Part shown: in pieces, positions 36,059 through 45,592 of the stretch | How positions within the stretch are numbered: the stretch's first letter is position 1 | How the letters are laid out: the number at the start of each line of letters is the position of its first letter | Assembly: GCF_000520955.1 (NCBI RefSeq) | Contig: NZ_JACC01000021.1 | Location: forward strand, 62,001-126,000 | Source of the DNA: Aquimarina pacifica | GTDB lineage: Bacteria > Bacteroidota > Bacteroidia > Flavobacteriales > Flavobacteriaceae | Direction of reading: 5' to 3' | DNA length: 64,000 nucleotides | Made by a program: the position numbers and the translations under genes | The notes under the pieces: generated by a model | Told to the model about the DNA's origin: nothing | The model's input: the letters and a program-made list of their open reading frames with translations, nothing else | The model's database searches: none

Positions 36059-37459
36059 ATGAAAGATCTACTGACAGACAAACAGATACAACATCTTTAT
36101 TGGCGATGTGGTTTTGGTATTTCTTCTCCAAAACTAAAAGTATTACGAAATCTCTCTAAAGACAAAATCATAGATCAACTATTTGAAGAAAGTCAACATG
36201 CTTCTATGCTTTCTATGGATTTCTCTTTCTTACAAAAAGACAAAAAAAGTTTAACTCGAGAGGAGAAAAAAGAGTTACGAAAACTACGTAACCAAAAAAT
36301 GTTTGAACTAAATCACTTGTGGATTCAACAACTAATTCATGGTAAGGAAACCCTTCGTGAAAAAATGACACTGTTTTTTCATGATCATTTCTCTGTACGA
36401 TTAAAAAGTCCCAGAGCCTGTTTACATCTAAATAATGTAATTAGAAAACATGCCCTTGGTAATTTCGGAGAAATGCTGATGGAGGTATCAAAATCTCCGG
36501 CCATGCTTTTATTTTTAAATAACAGACAAAATAAAAAAAATAGTCCCAATGAGAATTTTGCTCGTGAGGTAATGGAGCTTTTTACACTAGGACGAGACAA
36601 TAGGTATACCGAAACTGATATCAAAGAGGCAGCAAGAGCCTTTACTGGCTGGAACTTTAACAAAGAAGGTGTTTTCTCCTTTAGAACAAAGCAGCATGAC
36701 TTTGGGGTCAAAACCTTTCTCGGAAATACCGGAAATTTTACCGGAGAGGATATTATTAAAATTCTTTTAAAAGAAAAGCAAACCGCCAGATATTTGACAC
36801 AAAAAATCTATCGATATTTTGTAAACGACACCATAAACCCAAAGCATATTGCAACTCTAACAGAGACCTTTTATAACTCTAATTATAATTTAGAGACCTT
36901 GCTAAGAAAAATTATTAGTAGTGATAAATTCTATAGCACAAAAAATATTGGATCCAAAATTAAATCTCCTGTAGAACTTATTGTAGGAATCAGTAAATCA
37001 TTTGACATACACTATGAAGATCCAAAAGTACTACTCTATTTACAACGTGTATTAAACCAAATGTTATTTTTTCCGCCAAACGTAGCGGGATGGCCCGGAG
37101 GAAAATCATGGATTGATAATTCTACACTTATGCTTCGATTAAAACTATCCTCGGTAGTATTAAATAATGGGGTAATCGAATGGCATGAAAGTAAAAACGA
37201 ACCCGAAACGGTGATTGCGATGAGACAAGAACACTACAGAAAAGTAACCTCTAAAATTCAAAAAAAAGTAAAAGCTCAGCCTAACTGGGATATTTTCCTA
37301 AACACCCTCGAGACCAATGATAAAAACTATATAGCCTCTCTTGTACTGCAACCAAAACCATCAAAAGGAGCTGAGCTTATGATTGCAAATTCGAGTAACA
37401 ATACTATAAAAAACTTTGTTATCGAATTACTTAGTCTTCCGGAATATCAACTTTGCTAA
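36059..37459 (+). CDS. DUF1800 family protein
   Basis: 466 aa matching DUF1800: LYWRCGFGI near the N-terminus, the KMTLFFHDHFSVRL metal-site-like segment (about 101-115), NENFAREVMELFTLG (about 164-178) and PPNVAGWPGG (about 340-350). The family is widespread, usually exported and of unknown biochemistry; members are almost always encoded beside DUF1501 proteins, as here. No signal peptide is evident at this start. The stop is 11 bp before the start of the DUF1501 gene, so they form an operon. Confidence 0.9.
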   Translation: MKDLLTDKQIQHLYWRCGFGISSPKLKVLRNLSKDKIIDQLFEESQHASMLSMDFSFLQKDKKSLTREEKKELRKLRNQKMFELNHLWIQQLIHGKETLREKMTLFFHDHFSVRLKSPRACLHLNNVIRKHALGNFGEMLMEVSKSPAMLLFLNNRQNKKNSPNENFAREVMELFTLGRDNRYTETDIKEAARAFTGWNFNKEGVFSFRTKQHDFGVKTFLGNTGNFTGEDIIKILLKEKQTARYLTQKIYRYFVNDTINPKHIATLTETFYNSNYNLETLLRKIISSDKFYSTKNIGSKIKSPVELIVGISKSFDIHYEDPKVLLYLQRVLNQMLFFPPNVAGWPGGKSWIDNSTLMLRLKLSSVVLNNGVIEWHESKNEPETVIAMRQEHYRKVTSKIQKKVKAQPNWDIFLNTLETNDKNYIASLVLQPKPSKGAELMIANSSNNTIKNFVIELLSLPEYQLC

Positions 37460-37470
37460 CATTGTATCCT

Positions 37471-38664
37471 ATGAAAAGAAGAAATTTTTTAAAACAATCT
37501 GTTTTTGCATCAGGAATGACATTAATCCCATCGTTCTTAAAGGGAATGGAATTCTTATCCCCGGATCAATTATCTGGTTATAAAAACGTAATAATCATCC
37601 AACTTTCTGGAGGAAATGATGGGCTCAATACTATTATCCCCATCAGTAACGACATCTATCATAGACTTCGACCAGAAATAGCAAAAAAGCAAAGCGAAAC
37701 TCTCAAAATCACGGATCATCTTGCTTTTAATAACCGTTTAAAAGAAATTAAAAAATTATACGATTTGGGAGAGGTATCGATTCTGAATAATGTAGGGTAT
37801 CCGAATCCGAATCGATCCCATTTCAGGAGCACCGATATCTGGCAAACAGCTAGCAATACACAAGAGTATTTGCATACAGGTTGGATTGGTCGCTATTTAG
37901 ATTCTAATTGCCAACATCCATATCAGGCACTAGAAGTAGATAACTCTCTATCACTTGCCTTGAAAGGAAACTCGTTAAATGGTATTGCGGTTTCTAACCC
38001 TAATCAATTATACCAAACTACAAGAGAGCCTTTTTTTAACTCATTAGTAGATCATACACAAAAAGAAATGCTTGATGAGGATAATCAGGGATATCTTTAT
38101 AAAACGATGTTAGAAACATATTCTTCTGCTTCTTACATTCATAAAACTTCTAAAATATATACAACTACTACAGAATACCCCAGAAATGCGTTTGCAAAAA
38201 ACCTTAAAACAATTGCTGATTTTATTGTCTCTGGACTCAAAACCAGAGTGTATTATAGTGCTCTAGGTGGTTTTGATAGTCATGTAAACCAACTTAAAAG
38301 TCAAGATAGACTATTGAGTATCTACTCACAATCTATTGGTGCCTTGGTTACCGATCTCAAAAAAAATAATCGTTTTAAAAACACTTTAATTCTTACCTTT
38401 TCAGAATTTGGTCGCCGAGTAAAACAAAATGCTAGTCAAGGAACGGATCATGGAGCTGCGAATACTATTCTCGCTATTGGAGGAGGTTTAAAGAAAGTTG
38501 GGGTTTATAACGAATTACCCAACCTTAATGATCTTGATAATAATGGTGATATCAAGTACACGATTGACTTTAGAAGTATTTATGCAACAATACTTCATAA
38601 TTGGCTTGAAGTAAATGATCAAACAATCTTGAATAACAATTTTAAAAAATTAAAGTTTGTTTGA
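37471..38664 (+). CDS. DUF1501 family exported protein
   Basis: About 397 aa from the ATG at 37471; the frame extends upstream only to a TTG at 37453, so I prefer the ATG, which opens a signal (KRRNFLKQSVFASGMTLIP) with a Tat-like double Arg. Family signatures are IIQLSGGNDGLNTIIP (about 42-57), GRYLDS and FSEFGRRVKQNASQGTDHGAA (about 310-330). DUF1501 belongs to the alkaline-phosphatase/sulfatase-like superfamily by the SGGNDGLN and DHG motifs. It is paired with DUF1800 and probably acts in the periplasm or at the surface, on an unknown substrate. Confidence 0.9.
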   Translation: MKRRNFLKQSVFASGMTLIPSFLKGMEFLSPDQLSGYKNVIIIQLSGGNDGLNTIIPISNDIYHRLRPEIAKKQSETLKITDHLAFNNRLKEIKKLYDLGEVSILNNVGYPNPNRSHFRSTDIWQTASNTQEYLHTGWIGRYLDSNCQHPYQALEVDNSLSLALKGNSLNGIAVSNPNQLYQTTREPFFNSLVDHTQKEMLDEDNQGYLYKTMLETYSSASYIHKTSKIYTTTTEYPRNAFAKNLKTIADFIVSGLKTRVYYSALGGFDSHVNQLKSQDRLLSIYSQSIGALVTDLKKNNRFKNTLILTFSEFGRRVKQNASQGTDHGAANTILAIGGGLKKVGVYNELPNLNDLDNNGDIKYTIDFRSIYATILHNWLEVNDQTILNNNFKKLKFV

Positions 38665-38905
38665 TTCTACATTATGCATTCAAACTTTTTAATGAGGCTC
38701 AAAAGTAAAATAACCATCAGTATTTTCTTTGTTTTAGTATAACATTACTAGTAGTATATTAAAAAACATAATGAAACAATACTTTGCCATGTAGTTTATA
38801 GAAATACCAAATACTCCACAGATAAACAATTCTAAATCATTAAATACAATCAAAACTGATATACTCGAAGTATATTAATACACATATATAACTTAACTTA
38901 CATAA

Positions 38906-39124
38906 TCAAAAACCAGACATCAACATCCCACAAATCCCTAGGCCTATAACTAAATAAACACCACTCAAAATAAAAAGTACTTTTGCAGCTTTACGTTTTT
39001 TGTTTGTGAAAACAATAAAACCAATTAAAGCCAATAAAGCAGGTGGTCCCAAAAGAATGAGAATAAAAAAATAAAGGATAGCATCATAATTACCTCCTTC
39101 GACAAAAAGTAAATCTAATATCAT
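38906..39124 (-). CDS. Small two-helix membrane protein (paralogue of the next upstream gene)
   Basis: 72 aa. Two hydrophobic helices (about 16-40 and 50-68) are separated by a basic loop (TNKKRKAAK). The end reads GVYLVIGLGICGMLMSG. The upstream gene product ends GIYLIVGFGVCATLIL after a similar KKKNKEGVR loop, so the two are paralogues sharing a YLxxGxGxC motif with a membrane-embedded Cys. It is the last gene of the Lgt-like/radical SAM operon, 37 bp from its paralogue. The function is unknown; it could be a partner or subunit of the modification enzymes. Confidence 0.7.
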   Translation of the reverse strand: MILDLLFVEGGNYDAILYFFILILLGPPALLALIGFIVFTNKKRKAAKVLFILSGVYLVIGLGICGMLMSGF

Positions 39125-39161
39125 ATGGTATAATTACTTAAATATTTAACTAATCTAGTTT

Positions 39162-39383
39162 CTACAGTATTAATGTAGCACATACTCCGAATCCTACTAT
39201 CAAATAGATTCCCATAGCTATTAAAACTCTAACTCCCTCTTTGTTTTTTTTCTTTATGAAGAGAATAATGCATGTTATAGACATTACCAATACTATAACA
39301 GTGCTCACTAATAAAAAACTAAGAGCATAATCTAATGACTTGCTGAAGCTAGGTTCAAGAATGATAGCACTATAAAGACTCAT
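39162..39383 (-). CDS. Small two-helix membrane protein
   Basis: 73 aa. Two membrane helices (about 20-44 and 52-72) flank a basic loop (IKKKNKEGVR) and end with GIYLIVGFGVC. Its ATG lies 14 bp inside the 3' end of the radical SAM gene, which implies translational coupling and a shared function. See its paralogue at 38906-39124. No known family recognised. Confidence 0.72.
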   Translation of the reverse strand: MSLYSAIILEPSFSKSLDYALSFLLVSTVIVLVMSITCIILFIKKKNKEGVRVLIAMGIYLIVGFGVCATLIL

Positions 39384-40764
39384 TTCGTAATTTTTCTAAT
39401 CGTTCTTGTTTATCATCTCGATAAAATAAATTCATGGTTTCAAAAGGAATTATTTTATAATCTTTATTTACAATATGCACACATGATTTCTTTATTGATC
39501 TAACATCAAAGTTATATGCATCTATAAATTGCATAATAATAATCCTGAATAGATTTTGATATCCCAGATCGGGTGCATCAATTTCGGGTAGACAACACAT
39601 AATTGATTGTAAGTTTTCTGAAGCTGTTTCTACAGAATTACCTGTACTAAAAAGTTCTAGTACTTTGCCATGAAGTTCTTCATCCTGTTCATATACAATC
39701 GTATTTTTACCATTATCTAATAAATCAGAAGGATTAATATAACGTGTCAATGGTAGAATTCCATCTTCATTTTTTAATGCATACCCCATGACCAATGCAT
39801 CAGGGTTACAAGGCACGGGAATAAGATCATCGGACTCAAAAACAGGAAACTGTTCGAGTATTTTACGTCGAACTTCAGTCAAAGTAATTCTATTGGTTTG
39901 TGTATCGAAATCTTCTAACCTCCCTGCTATTTGTGTTGGCTGAAAAGTAACTCCGCGAATACATGATTGCTTGGTAGCAAAGTCTAGTATCTCTCCTATT
40001 TCATTATCATTTAACCCTTTTTCTAAGGTTACTACCAATGTTGTTGACAAATTAAATTGATTAAGATGCTCAATGGCCTGTTTTCTTATATTAGTAAGAT
40101 CTTCTCCCCTCAACTTTTCTAAAACGCCTGCTTGCAAAGAATCAAATTGCAAATAAATTTCAAAATCAGGCATATATGTTGCTAATCGCTCAACAAAACC
40201 AATATCCTTCGCAATCCGAATACCATTCGTATTAACCATAAGGTGCCTAATAGGCAATTGCTTTGCATAATCCAAAATTTCGAAAAACTGAGGATGTATT
40301 GTTGGTTCTCCTCCACTAATTTGTACAACATCCGGCTCTTTCTCGTTAGCAACAATAGTATCAAGCATCTTCTTTATTTCATCAAAAGATCGATGTCTTC
40401 CGTAATGTGGTGAGGAAGAGGCATAGCATGTAGGACATGTTAAATTGCATCGATCAGTGACTTCTACAATAGTCAAACAAGAATGTTGTTCATGATCTGG
40501 ACATAATCCGCAATCATAAGGACAACCATAATCCGTTACGGCATCAAATTTATAAGGAAATTCTGATGGTTTGTTGTAATTTCTGATGTTTTTGTAATAT
40601 TCAACATCATCAGCAATCAACACCTTCGACCTACCATGCTCCTTGCATCTTTTTAGCATGAAGACCTTATCATTTTCAAAAACTATTTTGGCATCTACTC
40701 TCTTGAGGCACGAGGGGCATAGACTTAATGTAAAATCATAATACGTATAATCTCTTACTGGCAT
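39370..40764 (-). CDS. Cysteine-rich radical SAM protein (MJ0619/Tes-like)
   Basis: 464 aa. The radical SAM site is the CNLTCPTC motif (Cys106, 110, 113) followed by the GGEP motif near 152. Additional Cys clusters precede it: Cys16/Cys19 (CPSC) with Cys40 and His43 (CKEHG), and Cys81/85/88/96 in YGCPYDCGLCPDHEQHSC. This arrangement is that of the MJ0619/tetraether-synthase (Tes)-type family, whose members carry auxiliary Fe-S clusters and a rubredoxin-like N-terminal metal site. Tes joins lipid tails through C-C bonds. In this bacterium the substrate is unknown. The gene overlaps the Lgt-like gene upstream by 29 bp and the small membrane protein gene downstream by 14 bp. Confidence 0.88.
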   Translation of the reverse strand: MPVRDYTYYDFTLSLCPSCLKRVDAKIVFENDKVFMLKRCKEHGRSKVLIADDVEYYKNIRNYNKPSEFPYKFDAVTDYGCPYDCGLCPDHEQHSCLTIVEVTDRCNLTCPTCYASSSPHYGRHRSFDEIKKMLDTIVANEKEPDVVQISGGEPTIHPQFFEILDYAKQLPIRHLMVNTNGIRIAKDIGFVERLATYMPDFEIYLQFDSLQAGVLEKLRGEDLTNIRKQAIEHLNQFNLSTTLVVTLEKGLNDNEIGEILDFATKQSCIRGVTFQPTQIAGRLEDFDTQTNRITLTEVRRKILEQFPVFESDDLIPVPCNPDALVMGYALKNEDGILPLTRYINPSDLLDNGKNTIVYEQDEELHGKVLELFSTGNSVETASENLQSIMCCLPEIDAPDLGYQNLFRIIIMQFIDAYNFDVRSIKKSCVHIVNKDYKIIPFETMNLFYRDDKQERLEKLRNESL

Positions 40765-41497
40765 AAATAATGAATCGTTTGATTGTCTTGTAGTAATATA
40801 TAATGCATAAGATACATAAATACTGAATACTACTTAGGCCAAATACGTAAAAAACATTAGGTTTCAAAAATTCTATAAAAAACCTAAAAGAAAAATAGCA
40901 GATCATAAACCCTTTAAACACCAAGCCACTTTCTAAATTTACTTTCCGTGAAAAACGATTTAGAAAAAACCATAAAATCATTAAAAAAACAACTTCAAAC
41001 AGAGCTAATGGATATCTATTGAGACCATCTCCTAGATCCATTCCAAACATAGTAATTGTCTCTTTCCCATAAGTAAACTCCCGTATTCCGGATAAAAAAC
41101 AACCTATTCTTCCAATAATAATTCCCAAAATAATAGGAAAAGTAAATAAATCCCCCGAAGAATTCTTTTCACCAATAATTTTCTTTGCTAATTCTACACC
41201 AAGTAATCCACCAAACAGACCTCCCATAATCGTTTTGACACTTAAGAGGTTAATAAGCTGTTCGAGACCAAAAGAAAATACTGGGTTTTCTAAAAAACCA
41301 AAAAATCTAGATCCAAAGAAGGCTCCAAAAATTGCTCCCAAAATTATAGATAGTCGATGAGACGAAGAGATGGGATCAACACTACGTTTTTTAAGATATA
41401 CATAGTATCTAAAACCAATAAAAAAAGCAGCGTATTCTAAAATCAGATGAACATTCACTTTGACACCAAAAACAATAGGCTCAAAAGGAATATCCAT
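40736..41497 (-). CDS. Prolipoprotein diacylglyceryl transferase-like membrane protein
   Basis: 253 aa with about seven membrane helices. The Lgt signature region is recognisable as GRIGCFLSGIREFTYG (about 131-146), together with a GGLFGGLLG loop (about 90-100) and a FFIEFLKP C-terminal segment. True Lgt has GRxGNFxNxExxG; here the Asn residues are changed to Cys/Ser (GCFLSGIREF), so it may be a divergent paralogue and not the housekeeping Lgt. Lgt transfers a diacylglyceryl group from phosphatidylglycerol to lipoprotein cysteines in the inner membrane. It is the first gene of a four-gene operon with a radical SAM enzyme. Confidence 0.82.
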   Translation of the reverse strand: MDIPFEPIVFGVKVNVHLILEYAAFFIGFRYYVYLKKRSVDPISSSHRLSIILGAIFGAFFGSRFFGFLENPVFSFGLEQLINLLSVKTIMGGLFGGLLGVELAKKIIGEKNSSGDLFTFPIILGIIIGRIGCFLSGIREFTYGKETITMFGMDLGDGLNRYPLALFEVVFLMILWFFLNRFSRKVNLESGLVFKGFMICYFSFRFFIEFLKPNVFYVFGLSSIQYLCILCIIYYYKTIKRFIIYASKRLYVL

Positions 41498-41578
41498 AAG
41501 TAAATAGTTGTTACAAATAAGTTAAACGATTCTTCTATTTTTAAAGAGATTCTGGGTTTTAATAGAGTAAAAAATATA

Positions 41579-43177
41579 TTATTTCATTACATCGGCCATC
41601 ACATGATATCTAGGATCCTCGATATCGTGTTCAATAACACTTGCTAACTTAGGGGAACTTTTGATCATCAACGCTTGACACTCTTCACTCAGATGTTTTA
41701 TACGTACTCTTTTACCCGCTTCTTCATATTTTCCAACAAGATTAAAAATGGCTTCTAAGGCAGAATGATCACTTACTCTAGATTCGATAAAATCAATTTC
41801 TACATTATTTGGATCATTTGCCACATCAAACTTATTATTAAATGCTTGTATACTGCCAAAGAAAAGTGGACCCCAAATTTCATATACCTTTGTCCCATCT
41901 TCGCGCACATGCTTGCGTGCTCTAATACGTTTTGCATTTTCCCAAGCAAATACTAATGCAGATATGATAACCCCAGCAATAACAGCAATCGCCAAATCAA
42001 AAAATACAGTTAATAAAGAAACTGCAATCAATACAACTGCATCTGCTAAAGGAATTTTATTCAAAATCCTAAAACTTGACCAAGCAAAAGTACCAATAAC
42101 TACCATAAACATTACGCCTACTAATGCAGCTATAGGAACTTGTTCTATCAATCCAGAAGCAAATAAAATAAACAAAAGCAAGGTAACTGCGGCTACAATC
42201 CCAGAAAGTCGAGTTCTACCGCCTCCTTTAATATTTATAATAGATTGACCGATCATTGCACAACCACCCATTCCGCCAAAAAGTCCTGTAATAATATTAG
42301 CACCTCCTTGCGCCAAACATTCTCTATTAGAATTTCCTCGAGTTTCGGTCAGCTCATCAATAAGGTTCAAGGTCATTAAGGACTCTATCAACCCTATTGC
42401 CGCAAGTATCAATGAATAAGGAGCTATAAACTTAAACGTTTCCCAGTTCATTGGTATTTTAGTAAAAATATCAAACTGAAACTGTGGCAAACCTCCTTTA
42501 AGACCTTCTCCTCCTCCATCTCTAATAAAACTACCGACGGTTGCTACATCAAGTTTTCCTAAAATTACAATTGCAGATACAACCACAATGCCAATAAGTG
42601 CTTCTGGTAACTTTGCTGTTGCTTTTATTTTGGGTAATCCCCACATAATTGCCATGGTAAGTAACACCAATCCGATCATCAAAAAAAGATTGGTTCCTTG
42701 CATAAATACCTTTTCGCCACCAATATTCTCTTTAAACATTCCCAACTGAGATAAAAAAATCACGATAGCAAGACCATTTACAAACCCCATCATCACAGGA
42801 TGCGGAATCAAACGTACAAATTTACCAAGCCTAAGTACTCCTGCCAACATTTGTATAACACCCATCAAAATTACAGTCACAAATAAATAGTATAACCCCA
42901 AACCTTCATCAGGAGCTCCCATAGCATTCCCTTCGGCTACCAAACTTACCATCACAACTGCCAATGCTCCGGTAGCCCCAGAAATCATACCAGGACGTCC
43001 GCCAAAAACAGAAGTAATTAACCCTATCATAAAGGCAGCATACAGACCTACCAAAGGATCTACACCAGCTACAAATGCAAAAGCAACTGCCTCTGGGACT
43101 AGTGCTAGTGCAACTGTTAATCCTGATAAAATATCATTTTTGGCATTAGCCACTCGTTTCTTTACAAATTCGGTCAT
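41579..43177 (-). CDS. SulP (SLC26-like) anion transporter with STAS domain
   Basis: 532 aa. Residues 1 to about 405 are the polytopic transport domain with SulP hallmarks: DILSGLTVALALVPEAVAFAFVAGVDPLVGLYAAFMIGL (14 on), FGGRPGMISGATGA and the GGMGGCAMIGQSIINIKGGGRTRLSG stretch. Residues about 425-532 form a cytoplasmic STAS domain. Substrates in the family are sulfate, bicarbonate or other anions; this one cannot be fixed from sequence. It has a well-formed promoter (43201-43230). Confidence 0.93.
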   Translation of the reverse strand: MTEFVKKRVANAKNDILSGLTVALALVPEAVAFAFVAGVDPLVGLYAAFMIGLITSVFGGRPGMISGATGALAVVMVSLVAEGNAMGAPDEGLGLYYLFVTVILMGVIQMLAGVLRLGKFVRLIPHPVMMGFVNGLAIVIFLSQLGMFKENIGGEKVFMQGTNLFLMIGLVLLTMAIMWGLPKIKATAKLPEALIGIVVVSAIVILGKLDVATVGSFIRDGGGEGLKGGLPQFQFDIFTKIPMNWETFKFIAPYSLILAAIGLIESLMTLNLIDELTETRGNSNRECLAQGGANIITGLFGGMGGCAMIGQSIINIKGGGRTRLSGIVAAVTLLLFILFASGLIEQVPIAALVGVMFMVVIGTFAWSSFRILNKIPLADAVVLIAVSLLTVFFDLAIAVIAGVIISALVFAWENAKRIRARKHVREDGTKVYEIWGPLFFGSIQAFNNKFDVANDPNNVEIDFIESRVSDHSALEAIFNLVGKYEEAGKRVRIKHLSEECQALMIKSSPKLASVIEHDIEDPRYHVMADVMK

Positions 43178-43200
43178 AATTCAGTCAGTTTTTCAGGCTG

Positions 43201-43230
43201 CAAAAATACGGTTATTTTGTAGCTTCACAA
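43201..43230 (-). promoter_or_regulatory. Flavobacterial promoter of the SulP gene
   Basis: On the minus strand TTG (43228-43230), a 19-bp spacer and TATTTTTG (43201-43208) match the -33/-7 consensus. The -7 box lies 23 bp before the ATG. Confidence 0.65.
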
Positions 43231-43454
43231 GAAAATGCTAGGCTAATCAACATATTATGACAAACTCAAACGTTATAACCTTATTTTATTTTCAAGGGTA
43301 TTTTGAGTCAACATATTATCAGATAGAACAGAAAATCAAAGAGTATCATTTTTTTATTCAAAAAAATGTATAGAAAATTCAGATAAACTAGCGGCTGCAA
43401 GCTTATCATATTATGTATGGTATTATTATATTTATACCTTTTTATATACAGGTT

Positions 43455-45200
43455 ATGCGAAGCTTTATACTCATCATTAGTTTTATTACTATTTTATCTT
43501 GCCATACTTCCGAAAAAAAAACAAGTATTGAAACAGACTTTACAACAAAGTTTGAAAAAAGTACGGGTACAGAAACCCCTACTTATCCCGAAATAATTGA
43601 ATTTTATCAAAAGCTTGCAGCTACTTATCCAGAAATCAATTTGCAAAAAATAGGAAACACAGATAGTGGATACCCATTACATATACTCACCTGGGATTCA
43701 GATCAAAATTTTGACTTTAAAAAGATTCGCAAACACAAACGTATCTTACTTATTAACAATGGCATTCACCCCGGAGAAAGTGATGGTATTGATGCTACTA
43801 TGTTACTTTTTAGAGATATTGTTCAAGGAACTATAGACCCACCAAAAAACACGGTATTGGTTGCAATACCGGTTTACAATATTGGCGGTTCTCTAAATAG
43901 AAATTCGGGAACCAGAACGAATCAAAATGGTCCTATTGAATATGGTTTTAGAGGAAATGCACGTAATTATGATTTAAACAGAGACTTTATAAAAAATGAC
44001 ACAAAAAATGCACAGACGTTTGCAGAAATATTTCATAAAATACAGCCAGATGTTTTCATTGATAATCATGTAAGTAATGGTGCCGACTATCAATATACAT
44101 TGACACATTTATTTACTCAGCACAATAAATTAGGTGGAAAACTAGGTACCTACTTACATAAAGAAATGCAACCCCAACTAGAAAAATTACTCGCTGCAAA
44201 AAAATGGGACATCACTCCCTATGTAAATGTGTGGGGAACAACACCAGACAAAGGGTGGACACAATTTATGGATTCACCAAGATATTCTACAGGATATACA
44301 ACACTATGGAACACCTTAGGAATGATGGTAGAAACACATATGCTTAAACCTTATAAACAAAGGGTTGAAGGAACCTATGAATTGATGAAATCAATGATCG
44401 AAATTACAGAAAAAGATGGAGAAAAAATCAGATCATTACGGGAACAAGCCTTTCAAAACCTAACAAAACAAAAAACTTATACTCTAAATTGGCAAGTCGA
44501 TAGTACTCAAATTACTAAGTTTGATTTCAAAGGATATGAAGGTCAATATATCCAAAGTAAAGTAACAGGAGCATTAAGATTAAAATATGATAGAAATATT
44601 CCATATACCAAAGAAGTCTCTTATAAAAACTACTTTCGCCCTACTAGACAAGTATCTATACCTAAAGCCTATATAATTCCTAAAGGATGGTGGAATATTC
44701 TTGAAAAACTAACATCTAATAAGATTGAGTACCATGTGCTAGAAAAAGACTCGAGCGCCACCGTCGAAGTATACTATATCGAAGAGTTCAAAAGCCGAGA
44801 TACACCATACGAAGGACATTTTTTGCATTATGATACCTCTATCAAAAAAAACGTACAAACCGTCAGATTATCAAAAGGTGATATAATTGTGTATACAAAT
44901 CAAAAAGGATGTAGATATCTTATCGAAACCCTAGAGCCCGAAGCTCCAGATTCATTCTTTAATTGGAATTTTTTTGACACTATACTGCAACAAAAAGAAA
45001 ACTTTTCACCTTATGTATGGGAAGACAAGGCTTATGATTTACTGCGTAGTAACGATACAATAAGACTTGAATTTGAAGAAAAGAGAAAAGACACTTCTTT
45101 TGCAAATAACTGGTATAAACAATTAGATTGGCTACATAAGCAATCAAATCATTACGAAAATGCGCATATGAGATATCCAGTTTACAGGATAGGTGACTAA
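43455..45200 (+). CDS. M14-family zinc carboxypeptidase lipoprotein
   Basis: About 581 aa from the ATG at 43455, which begins the lipoprotein signal (MRSFILIISFITILSC); the ATG at 43413 only adds 14 hydrophobic residues. M14 zinc ligands are visible as HPGE in NNGIHPGESDG and the His in FIDNHVSNGAD. The catalytic Glu is likely that in MMVETHMLKPY. The C-terminal 230 residues form an extra domain without a motif I know. It should trim peptides at the cell envelope. Monocistronic. Confidence 0.88.
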   Translation: MRSFILIISFITILSCHTSEKKTSIETDFTTKFEKSTGTETPTYPEIIEFYQKLAATYPEINLQKIGNTDSGYPLHILTWDSDQNFDFKKIRKHKRILLINNGIHPGESDGIDATMLLFRDIVQGTIDPPKNTVLVAIPVYNIGGSLNRNSGTRTNQNGPIEYGFRGNARNYDLNRDFIKNDTKNAQTFAEIFHKIQPDVFIDNHVSNGADYQYTLTHLFTQHNKLGGKLGTYLHKEMQPQLEKLLAAKKWDITPYVNVWGTTPDKGWTQFMDSPRYSTGYTTLWNTLGMMVETHMLKPYKQRVEGTYELMKSMIEITEKDGEKIRSLREQAFQNLTKQKTYTLNWQVDSTQITKFDFKGYEGQYIQSKVTGALRLKYDRNIPYTKEVSYKNYFRPTRQVSIPKAYIIPKGWWNILEKLTSNKIEYHVLEKDSSATVEVYYIEEFKSRDTPYEGHFLHYDTSIKKNVQTVRLSKGDIIVYTNQKGCRYLIETLEPEAPDSFFNWNFFDTILQQKENFSPYVWEDKAYDLLRSNDTIRLEFEEKRKDTSFANNWYKQLDWLHKQSNHYENAHMRYPVYRIGD

Positions 45201-45592
45201 ACTAATAGACAGACCACAAGTAAGTAATACTTTATTAGATTAAACACCCCTAAACCATTGATTTATATTGTTTTACAGAGAACACATTATCTATAAGTGC
45301 TTTTGGATTATCCCAAAAAACCCATTATCCTTAGCTCTAAAATTTGATAAGCAAACTATCCGTCGGTCCTCTGTAGTAAATTTATATGTAGAAAATTCTT
45401 CTGATATATATAATTATGTCCCCCTTTTTGAATGGTATCGTATTTTTTAAACACTATTTTTTGGGCTCTCATTTTTACAAGAAATAATCAGGATCAGAAA
45501 AAAAACAATACTAAAATCATACAATTTCAAAATACTGGAAGAAATTTTATGGTCGCTATTTACTTTATTTCATTAACAATTCCTTACAGGAT
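45201..45592. other. Convergent intergenic region
   Basis: 392 bp between the M14 peptidase and NUDIX genes. A 60-codon plus frame at 45268-45450 has no family resemblance and is not called. No hairpin terminator, repeat or RNA gene was recognised. Confidence 0.4.

Noticed and set aside
45268..45450. 60-codon plus-strand frame
   Set aside because: Low-complexity AT-rich sequence with no motif and no promoter-like element in a convergent spacer.
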